A stretch of 64,000 nucleotides of DNA from JAKACA01 sp050010115 (GTDB taxonomy: Bacteria; Actinomycetota; Acidimicrobiia; Acidimicrobiales; Bog-793). Shown here one piece after another: positions 1-8,422 of the stretch (its first letter is position 1; the number at the start of each line of letters is the position of its first letter). The position numbers and the translations under genes were made by a program. The DNA is taken from positions 1 to 64,000 of the forward strand of contig JBEKLQ010000007.1 in NCBI GenBank assembly GCA_050010115.1, read 5' to 3'. The notes under the pieces were generated by a model. That model ran no database searches, was not told the DNA's origin, and saw nothing but the letters and a program-made list of their open reading frames with translations.

Positions 1-5
1 CACAT

Positions 6-25
6 CACGGGAACCGCTTCCCGTG
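6..25. terminator. Hairpin downstream of the CC/Se-motif gene
   Basis: An 8-bp perfect inverted repeat (CACGGGAA / TTCCCGTG) with a CCGC loop lies about 50 bp past the stop of the leftward gene ending at 74. There is no clear U-tract, so it could be a terminator for the leftward operon or for a gene just outside the window. Seen directly; function inferred. Confidence 0.4.
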
Positions 26-73
26 TCCCCCCATGCTGATCCCCCGGACGGCCCCGCGTCAAGGGCAGGCGCG

Positions 74-400
74 TTACATCTTGAAGACGCATCCGTCCCA
101 ACACGCCACGAGACGGGGTCGGCGCTTGCCCTTCAGCTCGAGCAGCAACTCCCGCGGGCCGTCCGGAGCCCTGCGCGAGTCGGGTCCGCCGTTGCTCTTG
201 GCACTCGCGCGCCGGAACTTCACGCCGAGCTCGGGCGCCCCGACCGGATCGTATGCGCTCGCGTCGGCGGGTGGCTGCGTCGACACCTCCAGCATGGTCA
301 TCGCGCCGCCACAGCATTTCGTTCGCACCGGGCGCACGTAGGCCACTCCGCCGTGACCCTCGATGAAGACCACTGCCTCCGGGGACGCCACGACTCGCAC
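74..400 (-). CDS. CC/Se-motif family small protein (HesB-like)
   Basis: Small protein of about 108 residues if it starts at GTG 400. That start lies just past the stop of the upstream decarboxylase gene, so it looks like the last gene of a leftward operon. The N-terminal half reads like the HesB-related CC/Se motif family: VRVVASPEAVVFIEGHGGV, then a KCCGG motif, then a threonine/leucine/glutamate stretch and a C-terminal RPRLVACWDGCVF segment. In that family the CC position is Cys-Cys or Cys-selenocysteine; here it is plain Cys-Cys (TGC TGC type codons). Function of the family is unknown; a redox or metal-binding role is inferred from the vicinal cysteines. A longer frame opens at 463 but would overlap the decarboxylase 3' end, so GTG 400 was preferred; a start at the internal ATG is also possible. 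Confidence 0.72.
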   Translation of the reverse strand: MRVVASPEAVVFIEGHGGVAYVRPVRTKCCGGAMTMLEVSTQPPADASAYDPVGAPELGVKFRRASAKSNGGPDSRRAPDGPRELLLELKGKRRPRLVACWDGCVFKM

Positions 401-405
401 AAACC

Positions 406-1848
406 TCAGTCTAGAGACGCCGACGCAATCTCCGTGAGCTGGGAAACGAGCGCCGGGGCCCACGCCTCCGACTCCGGCTTCATCAGCACGCTCCGAAGGA
501 TGCGCACCTCTGCGGGCTCATCCAGGCCGGCTGCGCCGGCACCGGTCGCGCCGGTCGTGCCGGCCCGACCAGCGGCATCGGCGAACCGGGGGTGCCGCCG
601 GACCATCTCGCCGGCCTGCACCCGCAACAAGCTCAGGAACACCGGATCCGAACCCGTCATCGCCTCGGCGAACACCCGACCTGATGCCCGGTCCACCGCC
701 GCCAAGCCACGATGCGGGTCTCGTTCGGGGAAATACGCCACGATGTCGAGCTCCGGCCGTTGGTACAGACTGAGCGAGTCCGAGGCGTCGACGAGCGCAG
801 CCCACGACAGCGCAGCGCGCCTCGTTGCCGACAGCACCCGCCCGAGTCCCTCGCGCCCCAGGGGAAAGACCCGCAAAGTGAGCCAGAACGCCGCCGCGGC
901 CGCACCAGCTCGTGAGCACTCGAGGCTGATCTCCCCGAGGTGCAGCGAACGCTCGGCGGTGTAGTAGGTGTACGGCGAGTCGTGGGTGTAGTGGCGAGCC
1001 ACACCCGGATCGGAAAACAGCACGGCACCGCACCCATACGGCTGCAGGCCGTGCTTGTGGGGGTCAACGACTACCGAGTCGCATGACGCGATCGCCCCCC
1101 ACGGAGCCGGGTCGATCCCGAGCGAACCCGCCCACTCCCGATCCCGCCCGACCATCGCGTAGAAGCCGCCATACGCCCCGTCCACGTGCACCCTCAACCC
1201 GTAACGGTCCTTCAGGGACAGCACCTCGTCCACGCGGTCGACGGCCCCGAGGGCAGTCGAACCGGCCGTCATCACGACAGTGCCGATCGAACCAGAGCGC
1301 GCGAGCGCTTCCACGTGATCGAGATCGATCCGGCCGGAGCTGTCGGTCGAGATTGCGATGCCCTCGACCCCCAACAAGTGGCACATCCGAGCGTGGGTGT
1401 AGTGCGCTTCGGAGCTGAAGGCGATGGCGCGGCCGGGGTGGGTTTCTCGGGCGACGAACAGGGCCTCCAAGTTCGCGACCGTGCCGCTGGAGGTGAGATG
1501 CCCGAGATGGGAGCCAAAGCCGAACATGCCCGCCAGTTGCGTCACGGCCTCCACCTCCATCTCCGCCGTCGCCGGGCCTCCATCGAGCGCGTGGTTGTTC
1601 GGGTTGACGAGCATTGCCGCCAGGTACGAGGCCACGGCCACCGGGTGCGGTGGCTTCAACATCTGGCCCGCATAGCGGGGGTGGAAGAACGGGTAGTTGT
1701 GCTCGAGGCGTGAGAACAACTCTGCGAACGGCGGCCCGAGCAAGTCGTCGCCGACCTCGACCGAGGGCGCAACGTCGAATTCGCCGTAGGTCGCCTGCCA
1801 CTGCTCGTGATGCTCGAGCGCTGCCGTGATCCAACGAGCGAGGTTCAT
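406..1848 (-). CDS. PLP-dependent group II decarboxylase
   Basis: A 480-residue fold-type-I pyridoxal-phosphate enzyme of the glutamate/aromatic amino acid decarboxylase superfamily. The cofactor lysine is Lys265 in the motif VVVDPHKHGL, preceded by HVDGAYGGF (cofactor-ring aspartate region) and by a substrate-region motif HLTSSGTVANLEAL. The length and the DPHKHG motif fit the family; the substrate cannot be told from the sequence (glutamate, tyrosine, tryptophan or aspartate are options, and a sulfinate- or phosphonate-lyase-like role is not excluded). It lies 45 bp downstream of a membrane-protein gene and just upstream of the CC/Se-motif gene, so it probably shares their transcript. Confidence 0.88.
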   Translation of the reverse strand: MNLARWITAALEHHEQWQATYGEFDVAPSVEVGDDLLGPPFAELFSRLEHNYPFFHPRYAGQMLKPPHPVAVASYLAAMLVNPNNHALDGGPATAEMEVEAVTQLAGMFGFGSHLGHLTSSGTVANLEALFVARETHPGRAIAFSSEAHYTHARMCHLLGVEGIAISTDSSGRIDLDHVEALARSGSIGTVVMTAGSTALGAVDRVDEVLSLKDRYGLRVHVDGAYGGFYAMVGRDREWAGSLGIDPAPWGAIASCDSVVVDPHKHGLQPYGCGAVLFSDPGVARHYTHDSPYTYYTAERSLHLGEISLECSRAGAAAAAFWLTLRVFPLGREGLGRVLSATRRAALSWAALVDASDSLSLYQRPELDIVAYFPERDPHRGLAAVDRASGRVFAEAMTGSDPVFLSLLRVQAGEMVRRHPRFADAAGRAGTTGATGAGAAGLDEPAEVRILRSVLMKPESEAWAPALVSQLTEIASASLD

Positions 1849-1893
1849 GGCTACAGCGTGCCCGATCGGCGGAGGCGGCCGGTTCCGGGCCCG

Positions 1894-2736
1894 TCAGGTC
1901 AGGCGCGCCACGGCCAGCGCGGCTGCAAAGAGCACGACCGCCCAGGACAGCAGGCGGAGCGCCCGCTCGGCCGGTTGGATCAGCGTCGCACGATCGACCG
2001 CACGGGTGCTCCCGTCCACCAGCGTGACCGTGCCGTTCACGTCGGTGACATGCCGCCGGACGAATCGCGCCGGGGTGCTCAACGCTCGCTGCGCGGCCGA
2101 CAGGCCAACGGCACCGGTGGCCGCGAGCACGGCAGGGAGCGAGAGGCGCTGGGCTTGGGCGACGTAAGCGGTCAGGACCGGGAACGCGCCCCACGCCAAC
2201 GCAAAACCTGCATCGGTGTGCACCAACCCCCCGAACAACTCAGCGTTGTAAGCCACGACGAGCAACGGCCCGAGCACGATGAACGGCACGAGCACCCAAC
2301 CCACGCGTGTCACTCCGATGACACCGAGCGCGACCGCACCCGCCAACCCGACCGCCGATACCGCCACCAGCGCTCCCCTCGGGATCGCCGTGCCGAGCGG
2401 CCTGCCGTGCAGCTCGTCGAGCGCGTGGGCGGCCAGGCCGACGGCGAAGAAGAACGCCAGCAGCGTGGCCACTAGGCGGCTCACCTGTACGTGTGGCGCC
2501 AGCGAGGCGCCGATCACGACATAGGCGAGATGCCACGCGGTGTACGGCGGGTGGAGCAAGGTCCACCAGTCACCCGCGCGGCCCGGGCGGCCCGCGTAGT
2601 ACGCCGACCGGAGCTCTGCGCCGCCCTCTGGTGCACCAGGCGGCGATGGTGGCAATGGCGCCGGCGCCGGATCAGTGCCCGGCCCGCTGGCCGATCCCGT
2701 TGCCGCCTTCGGTGCCTTGCGGGCTCGCCAGCTCAC
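1894..2736 (-). CDS. Polytopic membrane protein, unknown function
   Basis: A 280-residue protein with a Pro/Ala-rich soluble N-terminus of about 40 residues, then about seven hydrophobic segments. A conserved-looking motif HPPYTAWHLAYVVIGASL opens the membrane part, and an acidic/histidine motif AAHALDELHGRPLGT follows the second segment. The aspartate-bearing loop and size recall UbiA-type prenyltransferases, but no proper NDxxDxxxD motif is present, so that relation is only a guess. The GTG start at 2736 lies 7 bp after the methyltransferase stop, implying co-transcription with a UbiE-type enzyme and perhaps a role in quinone or lipid metabolism. Confidence 0.75.
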   Translation of the reverse strand: MSWRARKAPKAATGSASGPGTDPAPAPLPPSPPGAPEGGAELRSAYYAGRPGRAGDWWTLLHPPYTAWHLAYVVIGASLAPHVQVSRLVATLLAFFFAVGLAAHALDELHGRPLGTAIPRGALVAVSAVGLAGAVALGVIGVTRVGWVLVPFIVLGPLLVVAYNAELFGGLVHTDAGFALAWGAFPVLTAYVAQAQRLSLPAVLAATGAVGLSAAQRALSTPARFVRRHVTDVNGTVTLVDGSTRAVDRATLIQPAERALRLLSWAVVLFAAALAVARLT

Positions 2737-2743
2737 CCGGAGG

Positions 2744-3475
2744 TCACCCCGCGCGCCGTCCCCACATGACCAGTCCGCCGCCGAGGCTCATCCGGCGAAC
2801 CCCGACCTCATGAAAGCCCGCGTCACGCCACGCCTTCACCGTCCAGTCGACCGGGTAGCGGCGGTAGTGATCCTCGATGTTGGGCCCGAGGAAACGCCCG
2901 ACTTTCCACCATTCCTCTCCCCCGGTGAGGTACCCCCCCACTGGAAGGATGAGGCGCGTGTAGCACCACCAGGCGCAGCGCCATATCGGGTTGCCGGGCA
3001 CGAGGAATTCGAGGCTGGCGACGACACCGCCGGGCTTGACTACTCGGGCCAGCTCCCCCAGCGTCGTGGCCGGATCGTCCACGTACCGGAGCAGGTACGT
3101 GAAAGTGAGGGCGTCGAACGCGCCGTCCGGGAACGGAAGCTGCTCGCCCCGGCCGAGCACGAGCTGCACGCGGTGCTCCAGCCCGGCCGCGACGACATTC
3201 TCCGCTCCCTGCCACAGCATTGACCGAGTGAGGTCGACTCCTACGACCTGCGCATCTGATCGGCGAGCCAGTTGCAACGCCACGCCGGCCGGGCCGGTGG
3301 CCACGTCGAGTACACGAGCCGGTGACTCCACGACGATGTGATCGACCATCTCCCGACGCCATCGTCGGTTCTGGCCCATCGACAGCAGTTCCGCCAGCCG
3401 GTCGTAGCGTCCGGGCAATCCGGAGAACAGCGCTTTGGCGAAGCGATTGTCCCTGGCGGTCGCGGGCGGAGGCAT
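2744..3475 (-). CDS. UbiE/MenG-type class I SAM methyltransferase
   Basis: A 243-residue methyltransferase. The N-terminal ALFSGLPGRYDRLAELLSMGQ matches the UbiE/MenG opening, followed by SAM motif I VLDVATGPAGVALQLARR, acidic motif VVGVDLTRSML, and the post-motif FPDGAFDALTFTYLLRYV. Such enzymes methylate demethylmenaquinone or demethylubiquinone, but many actinobacterial paralogues act on other lipids, so the substrate is left open. ATG 3475 was chosen because its A overlaps the stop of the upstream peptidase (TGATG), a typical coupling; in-frame GTGs at 3478 and 3487 would overlap the peptidase more. Confidence 0.85.
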   Translation of the reverse strand: MPPPATARDNRFAKALFSGLPGRYDRLAELLSMGQNRRWRREMVDHIVVESPARVLDVATGPAGVALQLARRSDAQVVGVDLTRSMLWQGAENVVAAGLEHRVQLVLGRGEQLPFPDGAFDALTFTYLLRYVDDPATTLGELARVVKPGGVVASLEFLVPGNPIWRCAWWCYTRLILPVGGYLTGGEEWWKVGRFLGPNIEDHYRRYPVDWTVKAWRDAGFHEVGVRRMSLGGGLVMWGRRAG

Positions 3476-5592
3476 CACGCGGCCCACCGACCGGGCGAAC
3501 AGAGCGCTGTCCGGAGGAAGTCCACCTGCAATACGAGCAAGTTCTCCGCCACGACCTCCTGGGGCGTCATGTGGGTGACGCCCGAGAGCGGCAGTACCGA
3601 GTGAGGCCGGCCTGCCGCCAACAACGCGGAGGAGAGCTGCAGCGTGTTCGCCACGGCGACGTTGTCGTCGGCCAACCCGTGGATCAAGAGCAGGGGCCTC
3701 TCGAGGCCGGCAGCGTCGCCGGCCAACGACGAGCGGTCATAGAGCGCAGCGTTTGTGCCGGGATGCCCGAGATACCGTTCGGTGTAGTGGGTGTCGTAGA
3801 GGCGCCACTCGGTGACGGGCGCGCCGGCGATGGCCGCGTGGAACACATCAGGGCGTCGCAACACCGCCAGCGCGGCGAGATAGCCCCCGAAGGACCAACC
3901 ACGGATCGCCACTCGTGACAGGTCGAGGTCGCCGAACTCCTCGGCCACGGCGTGCAGCGCCGCCACTTGATCCTCGAGCACCGGGTTGGCGAGGTCGCCG
4001 TGGACGGCCCGGTCCCACTCGGGCCCCCGACCGGGCGTCCCGCGCCCGTCCGCAACGACCACGCAGTAGCCCTGATCGGCGAACCACTGGGACTCCAGGA
4101 ACGCTGAAGAGGCCGCCAGCACCCGCTGGGCATGCGGTCCCGCGTACGGGTCGAGGAGCACTGGCAGTTTCGCCGAGCCGGGTTCGTGGTTCCGCGGGAA
4201 CAACACCGCCGTGCGGATCGCCCGCTCGCCCGCTCGCCTCATGACGACACGAGGCTCGATCACTGGGATTTCCGCCATGGAGGCGATCGCTGCCACCTCG
4301 CGACCCTCACGATGGACCCCGACGGTGACGCCCGGACGGTCGAGATGCCGGACGACCGTGACCGTCGTCCCGCCCGCTCGCCAGGCCCCAGCCATCGTCA
4401 GGCTGGCCTCAGGGACCACCCGCGTCACACCGGTCGCAGCCGACCACGTCCAGGCACTGATCTCGGTCGGCTCGAGCGACGCCGCGAAGAGCACAACGTC
4501 ATCGTCCACCCCGAGCACCGAACGAACCTGCAACTCGCCGGCAGTCACGATCTCGTCGCCGACGACGAGGCGCCGAGCGCCCTCGTGTTCGGTTGTCCAC
4601 ACCAGCTTCCCGCCGGGCAACCACGCCGGCACCCCGTCGACCAGGTCCACCCATGCCTCGTCCTGGTGGGACCGCACGAGCGTGGTGCGCCCAGAGGACG
4701 GGTCCACGTCCAGCACGTGGACCGTCCGCTGGTCCCGGCTCTGGACCACGATGAGGAGCCCGTGCTCTGACCAGCTCGCCTTGGCCACGTACTCGTAGGC
4801 CGTGCGATCCCACTCGATCTCCACGCTCCCTCCGGCGACGGAGACGACGTGCAGCGTGACGTCGGCATTCGCTGTACCGGCGGCCGGATAGGCGATCTCA
4901 ACCGCGGGCGTGCCCGGTGACGAGGGATCGGCGATGTACCGGCGGCTCACCCGGCTCGTATCGACCCGGGCGACCAGCAGCCGGGTGCTGTCTGGTGACC
5001 ACCAGTAGCCCTCCTGGCGATCCATCTCCTCGGCAGCGATGAACTCGGCCAGCCCGAAGGTCACGGCGCCTGCCGGATCGACCGCCTCCGGCGCCGCGAG
5101 TACGCGGTCACCGGATCCGTCCGCACCGATGACGTGCAACGCCCCACCCGACACGTAAGCCACCAACTCGCCGCCCGGCGAGAGACGCGGGTCGAGCGCG
5201 GGCCGGGACGCCGGCAGCTCGCTCACATCGCCGGTCTCCAGCTCGACGACGAACAGCCGCCCGGAGAGATCGATCACGGCCCGGTGCACCGGCACGTCGG
5301 TCTGGAACCGCACGACCCCGGCGGACGACTCCCGGGCGCGCTCGCGGCGGGCTCGTTCCTCCGGGGGAGGATCCTCGGCGGCGTCGCCGAGCAGTCGGGA
5401 CGGATCGACCAGCAACCGCTCCTTCCCGGTCATCACATCCAGCTCGTAGAGGCAGGTCATAGCTCCGGTCCCGCTCACCGACCGCAGGAAGAGGACCCGA
5501 TTGCCGCGTGGCGAGATCACGAAGCCGCGTGGCACGCCGAGCGTGAAGCGTCTGGTCCGTGCCTGTTGGCGGGGGAAGCTGATCTCGGTCAC
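3475..5592 (-). CDS. S9B dipeptidyl peptidase IV family serine peptidase
   Basis: A 705-residue protein: an N-terminal beta-propeller of roughly 430 residues (DPPIV_N; the EEMDRQEGYWWSPDS segment carries the acidic pair that grips the substrate amino terminus in DPP-IV) followed by an alpha/beta hydrolase domain. The catalytic triad is visible: Ser567 in GWSFGGYLA, Asp in LADDNVA and His in GVTHMTP. The family cleaves X-Pro or X-Ala dipeptides from peptides. There is no signal peptide, so it is probably cytoplasmic. The frame stays open far upstream, but that part is antisense-like shadow inside the ggt gene; GTG 5592 is the start that fits the family, 53 bp downstream of ggt. With ggt it suggests peptide and glutathione salvage. 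Confidence 0.9.
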   Translation of the reverse strand: MTEISFPRQQARTRRFTLGVPRGFVISPRGNRVLFLRSVSGTGAMTCLYELDVMTGKERLLVDPSRLLGDAAEDPPPEERARRERARESSAGVVRFQTDVPVHRAVIDLSGRLFVVELETGDVSELPASRPALDPRLSPGGELVAYVSGGALHVIGADGSGDRVLAAPEAVDPAGAVTFGLAEFIAAEEMDRQEGYWWSPDSTRLLVARVDTSRVSRRYIADPSSPGTPAVEIAYPAAGTANADVTLHVVSVAGGSVEIEWDRTAYEYVAKASWSEHGLLIVVQSRDQRTVHVLDVDPSSGRTTLVRSHQDEAWVDLVDGVPAWLPGGKLVWTTEHEGARRLVVGDEIVTAGELQVRSVLGVDDDVVLFAASLEPTEISAWTWSAATGVTRVVPEASLTMAGAWRAGGTTVTVVRHLDRPGVTVGVHREGREVAAIASMAEIPVIEPRVVMRRAGERAIRTAVLFPRNHEPGSAKLPVLLDPYAGPHAQRVLAASSAFLESQWFADQGYCVVVADGRGTPGRGPEWDRAVHGDLANPVLEDQVAALHAVAEEFGDLDLSRVAIRGWSFGGYLAALAVLRRPDVFHAAIAGAPVTEWRLYDTHYTERYLGHPGTNAALYDRSSLAGDAAGLERPLLLIHGLADDNVAVANTLQLSSALLAAGRPHSVLPLSGVTHMTPQEVVAENLLVLQVDFLRTALCSPGRWAA

Positions 5593-5645
5593 TGACCCAT
5601 CCTGCCCGATCTGCCGGCTGGGCGGGCCACCCTGAGAGCCTGACG

Positions 5646-7445
5646 TTACCGGCCGACAGCGTACGCCTGCATCGCCCGAGGGTCCGCCCCAGCGCGCAGG
5701 AAGCCGTCGGCACCCCGGCTCACGGCACTGACCCGGCCGAGGGTCCAAGGCTCCGCTTCGATCACGGAGTGGCCGCGCCGCCTGAGCGAGGCGATGGCGT
5801 CGGCTCCCAATTCCGCCTCGACGACAAGCTGGTTCGGGTAGGCCTCGCGGGGATGGAACGACGAGGGCATGTGGTTCGAGTGCCAGGACGGCGAGTCGAT
5901 CGACGCCTGCAGGTCCAGCCCGAACACGGCGTGACGGAGGAAGGCCAGCAACGTCCACTGATCCTGCTGGTCGCCGCCGGGTGTGCCAAAGGCGAGATAG
6001 GGGCGCCCATCGCGCAGCGCCAGCCCTGGGCTGAGCGTCGTCCGCGGTCGTTTGCCCGGGGCGAGCGACGACGCCAGCCCCTCCTCGAGCCAGAACATCT
6101 GGCCTCGCGTCCCGAGACAGAAGCCCAACCTCTCCACCACCGGCGAGCTCTGCAACCACCCGCCGCTCGGGGTGGCCGATACGAGATTGCCGAAACGATC
6201 GGCGACATCCAGGTGACAGGTATCGCCTCGCATGGCGCGATGCGAGCCTTCGGGAGGGCCGAGCCTCGGGTCCACCGCTCCGCCGTTTCGAGCCTCGGTC
6301 AGAGACTGGGTGACCAGAGCCGGCAGCTTCGGCGGCTTCCCGTCGGGTGACCCTGGCCTGAGGTCGAGACTGGCCTCCTGTCCCACGAGGGCGCGGCGCT
6401 CGCTCGCATAGGCCTCGGAAAGCAACGCCTCGAGCGGTACCTCGACGAACCGGGGGTCGCCATAGAACGCCTCTCGATCGGCGAAGGCCAATTTTGCGCA
6501 CTCGGCCACGAGATGGACGAGATCGGCGCTGTCGGCGCCCATACCGGCGAGGTCGAAGCCTGCCAGCAGTGCGAGCTGCTGGAGGAAGACCGGCCCCTGT
6601 CCCCATGGCCCGGTCTTGCAGACCTCGAAGTCACCGAAGGCAACGCGCGACGGCTCCTCGAGCGACGCTCGCCACCTTGCGAGGTCGTGACCCGTGATGA
6701 AGCCGGCGTGAACACCATCGGCGTCGCGAGCGGGCCGGGCTGCGAACCGGTCGATCGCCTCGGCCACGAAGCCCTCGTAGTAGGAACGCCGTGCGCCCTC
6801 GATCTGTTGCTCACGGGTGACGCCGGCGGCCTCTGCCTCCTCGATCAGCCGGACGAACGTGGCCGCGAGCGCGCGGTTCGTCAGGCGGCTTCCAGGTGCA
6901 GGGACACCATGACTGAGCCAGATCGCGGCGGAGGTCGGCCAGTCGGTCGACATGCTCACTGCCACGGCATCGAGGGTGGCCGAGAGCGACGGCAGGACCG
7001 GGAACCCCCGCTCCGCGTAACCGATGGCAGGCTCGAGCACGTCGCGAAGCGACATCGTCCCGAATCGCCCGAGCACAAACATCAACGACCCGAACGCCCC
7101 CGGCACGCACGCGCCGAGCAATCCGGTGCCTGGGACAAGCGTCAGGCCGAGGTCCTGGAACCCTCCGATCGTGGCTGCCAGAGGCGCTGGGCCCTGGCCG
7201 TCGACAACGTGCACGGACTCGTCCGCCGCCGACCAGATGATCATCGGCGCCTCGCCGCCAAGCCCGTTCTGGTGGGGTTCGACGACCTCGAGCACTGCAG
7301 CGGCCGCCACAGCCGCGTCGAATGCGTTGCCTCCGCGTTCGAGCATCGCCATCCCTGACTGAGCCGCCAGCCAGTTCGTGGCGGCCACCATGCCAAAGCC
7401 GCCGACCAGCTCCGGACGGGTTGTGAACCTCGGGCTGAGGCTCAC
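5646..7445 (-). CDS. ggt: Gamma-glutamyltransferase
   Basis: A 599-residue member of the Ntn-hydrolase gamma-glutamyltranspeptidase family, which transfers or hydrolyses the gamma-glutamyl group of glutathione and related compounds. The N-terminal GGNAFDAAVAAAAVLEVVEPH is a family hallmark. The autoprocessing nucleophile is Thr409 in GDTCHLDVADRFGNLVSAT, giving the expected large and small subunits. No clear Sec signal is seen at the N-terminus, which is unusual for a secreted GGT and suggests a cytoplasmic member. It is the first gene of the leftward operon and is divergent from the response regulator starting at 7700, across a 254-bp intergenic region with no strong landmark. Confidence 0.93.
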   Translation of the reverse strand: MSLSPRFTTRPELVGGFGMVAATNWLAAQSGMAMLERGGNAFDAAVAAAAVLEVVEPHQNGLGGEAPMIIWSAADESVHVVDGQGPAPLAATIGGFQDLGLTLVPGTGLLGACVPGAFGSLMFVLGRFGTMSLRDVLEPAIGYAERGFPVLPSLSATLDAVAVSMSTDWPTSAAIWLSHGVPAPGSRLTNRALAATFVRLIEEAEAAGVTREQQIEGARRSYYEGFVAEAIDRFAARPARDADGVHAGFITGHDLARWRASLEEPSRVAFGDFEVCKTGPWGQGPVFLQQLALLAGFDLAGMGADSADLVHLVAECAKLAFADREAFYGDPRFVEVPLEALLSEAYASERRALVGQEASLDLRPGSPDGKPPKLPALVTQSLTEARNGGAVDPRLGPPEGSHRAMRGDTCHLDVADRFGNLVSATPSGGWLQSSPVVERLGFCLGTRGQMFWLEEGLASSLAPGKRPRTTLSPGLALRDGRPYLAFGTPGGDQQDQWTLLAFLRHAVFGLDLQASIDSPSWHSNHMPSSFHPREAYPNQLVVEAELGADAIASLRRRGHSVIEAEPWTLGRVSAVSRGADGFLRAGADPRAMQAYAVGR

Positions 7446-7699
7446 CGGGGACGCAGCTCAGAGTTGTCACGCGCCGCCGGCTCGGCTGGACAAGATGGAC
7501 GCTGGTCCCGTGCCACAATTAGCCTCCCGCGTCGCGACGGTATGCAACCGTATAGGAGAGCCGGGCACGTGCTTCACGCTGCACGGCCGGTGAACGATCC
7601 GGGAGTTCGTCCCACCGGTGTCCAACACGCCGAGGTCGGAGCACGTCAGACTTGAAGCGCGCGGAGCGAGTCGAGACAAGCTGGAGGTTCGCACGGACA

Positions 7700-8422
7700 A
7701 TGCCCGAAGCTGCCAGGCCGGTGATCCTCGCCGTCGATGACGAAGAGCACATCACGGAGCTGATCGCCATGGGGCTGTCGATCAGCGGCATGGACGTGTT
7801 GCGCGTCGGGACTGGCCGCGATGCCCTCGCCCAGATCGACAAGCAGCGACCTGATCTCGTCGTGCTGGACGTGATGTTGCCGGACCTCGACGGCTTTGAA
7901 GTAGCACGGAGGCTGCGCCAGGTCGAGGGAGCCGGCACGCGGGTGCCGATCATCTTCCTGACGGCAAAAGATGCGACGTCCGACAAGATCCAGGGCCTGA
8001 AACTGGGTGTCGACGACTACGTGACCAAGCCGTTCAGCATCGAGGAGCTCGTCGAACGTGTCCGCGCGGTGCTGCGCCGATCGCGGGGCTCCGGCCCGGG
8101 GGAGCACCGCCTCGCCTATGCCGATCTGGAGCTCGACGAGGACACCAGGGAGGTGTGGCGAGCCGGCGAGCTGGTGGAGCTCACTCCGACGGAGTACCGG
8201 CTTCTTCACTACCTGCTCTCCAACGCGCGTCGGGTCCTGACACGTGACCAAATCCTGGAGCGGGTCTGGGACTACACGTTCTCCGCCAAGGCCAGCGTGC
8301 TCGAGACGTATATCAGCTACCTGCGCCAGAAGATCGACCAGATCGACCCACCCCTGATCCGGACCGTCCGGGGCGTGGGCTACAGCCTGCGCCTTCCGCC
8401 AGGACACAGTGCCAATGAGTGA
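7700..8422 (+). CDS. OmpR-family response regulator
   Basis: A 240-residue response regulator: receiver domain (residues 8-122) with acidic pair DDE, phospho-acceptor Asp57 in LVVLDVMLPDLDG and the switch lysine in DDYVTKPFS, then a winged-helix trans_reg_C domain ending in LIRTVRGVGYSLR. ATG 7700, preceded by GGAGG, was chosen over a TTG at 7652. It overlaps the kinase gene by 4 bp (GTGA), so the two are co-translated. The signal and targets are unknown; the nearest well-known relatives are MprA/PhoP-type regulators. Confidence 0.93.
   Translation: MPEAARPVILAVDDEEHITELIAMGLSISGMDVLRVGTGRDALAQIDKQRPDLVVLDVMLPDLDGFEVARRLRQVEGAGTRVPIIFLTAKDATSDKIQGLKLGVDDYVTKPFSIEELVERVRAVLRRSRGSGPGEHRLAYADLELDEDTREVWRAGELVELTPTEYRLLHYLLSNARRVLTRDQILERVWDYTFSAKASVLETYISYLRQKIDQIDPPLIRTVRGVGYSLRLPPGHSANE

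Noticed and set aside
3478..3487. Earlier GTG starts for the UbiE-type gene
   Set aside because: ATG 3475 has the TGATG overlap with the peptidase stop and leaves the conserved part intact.
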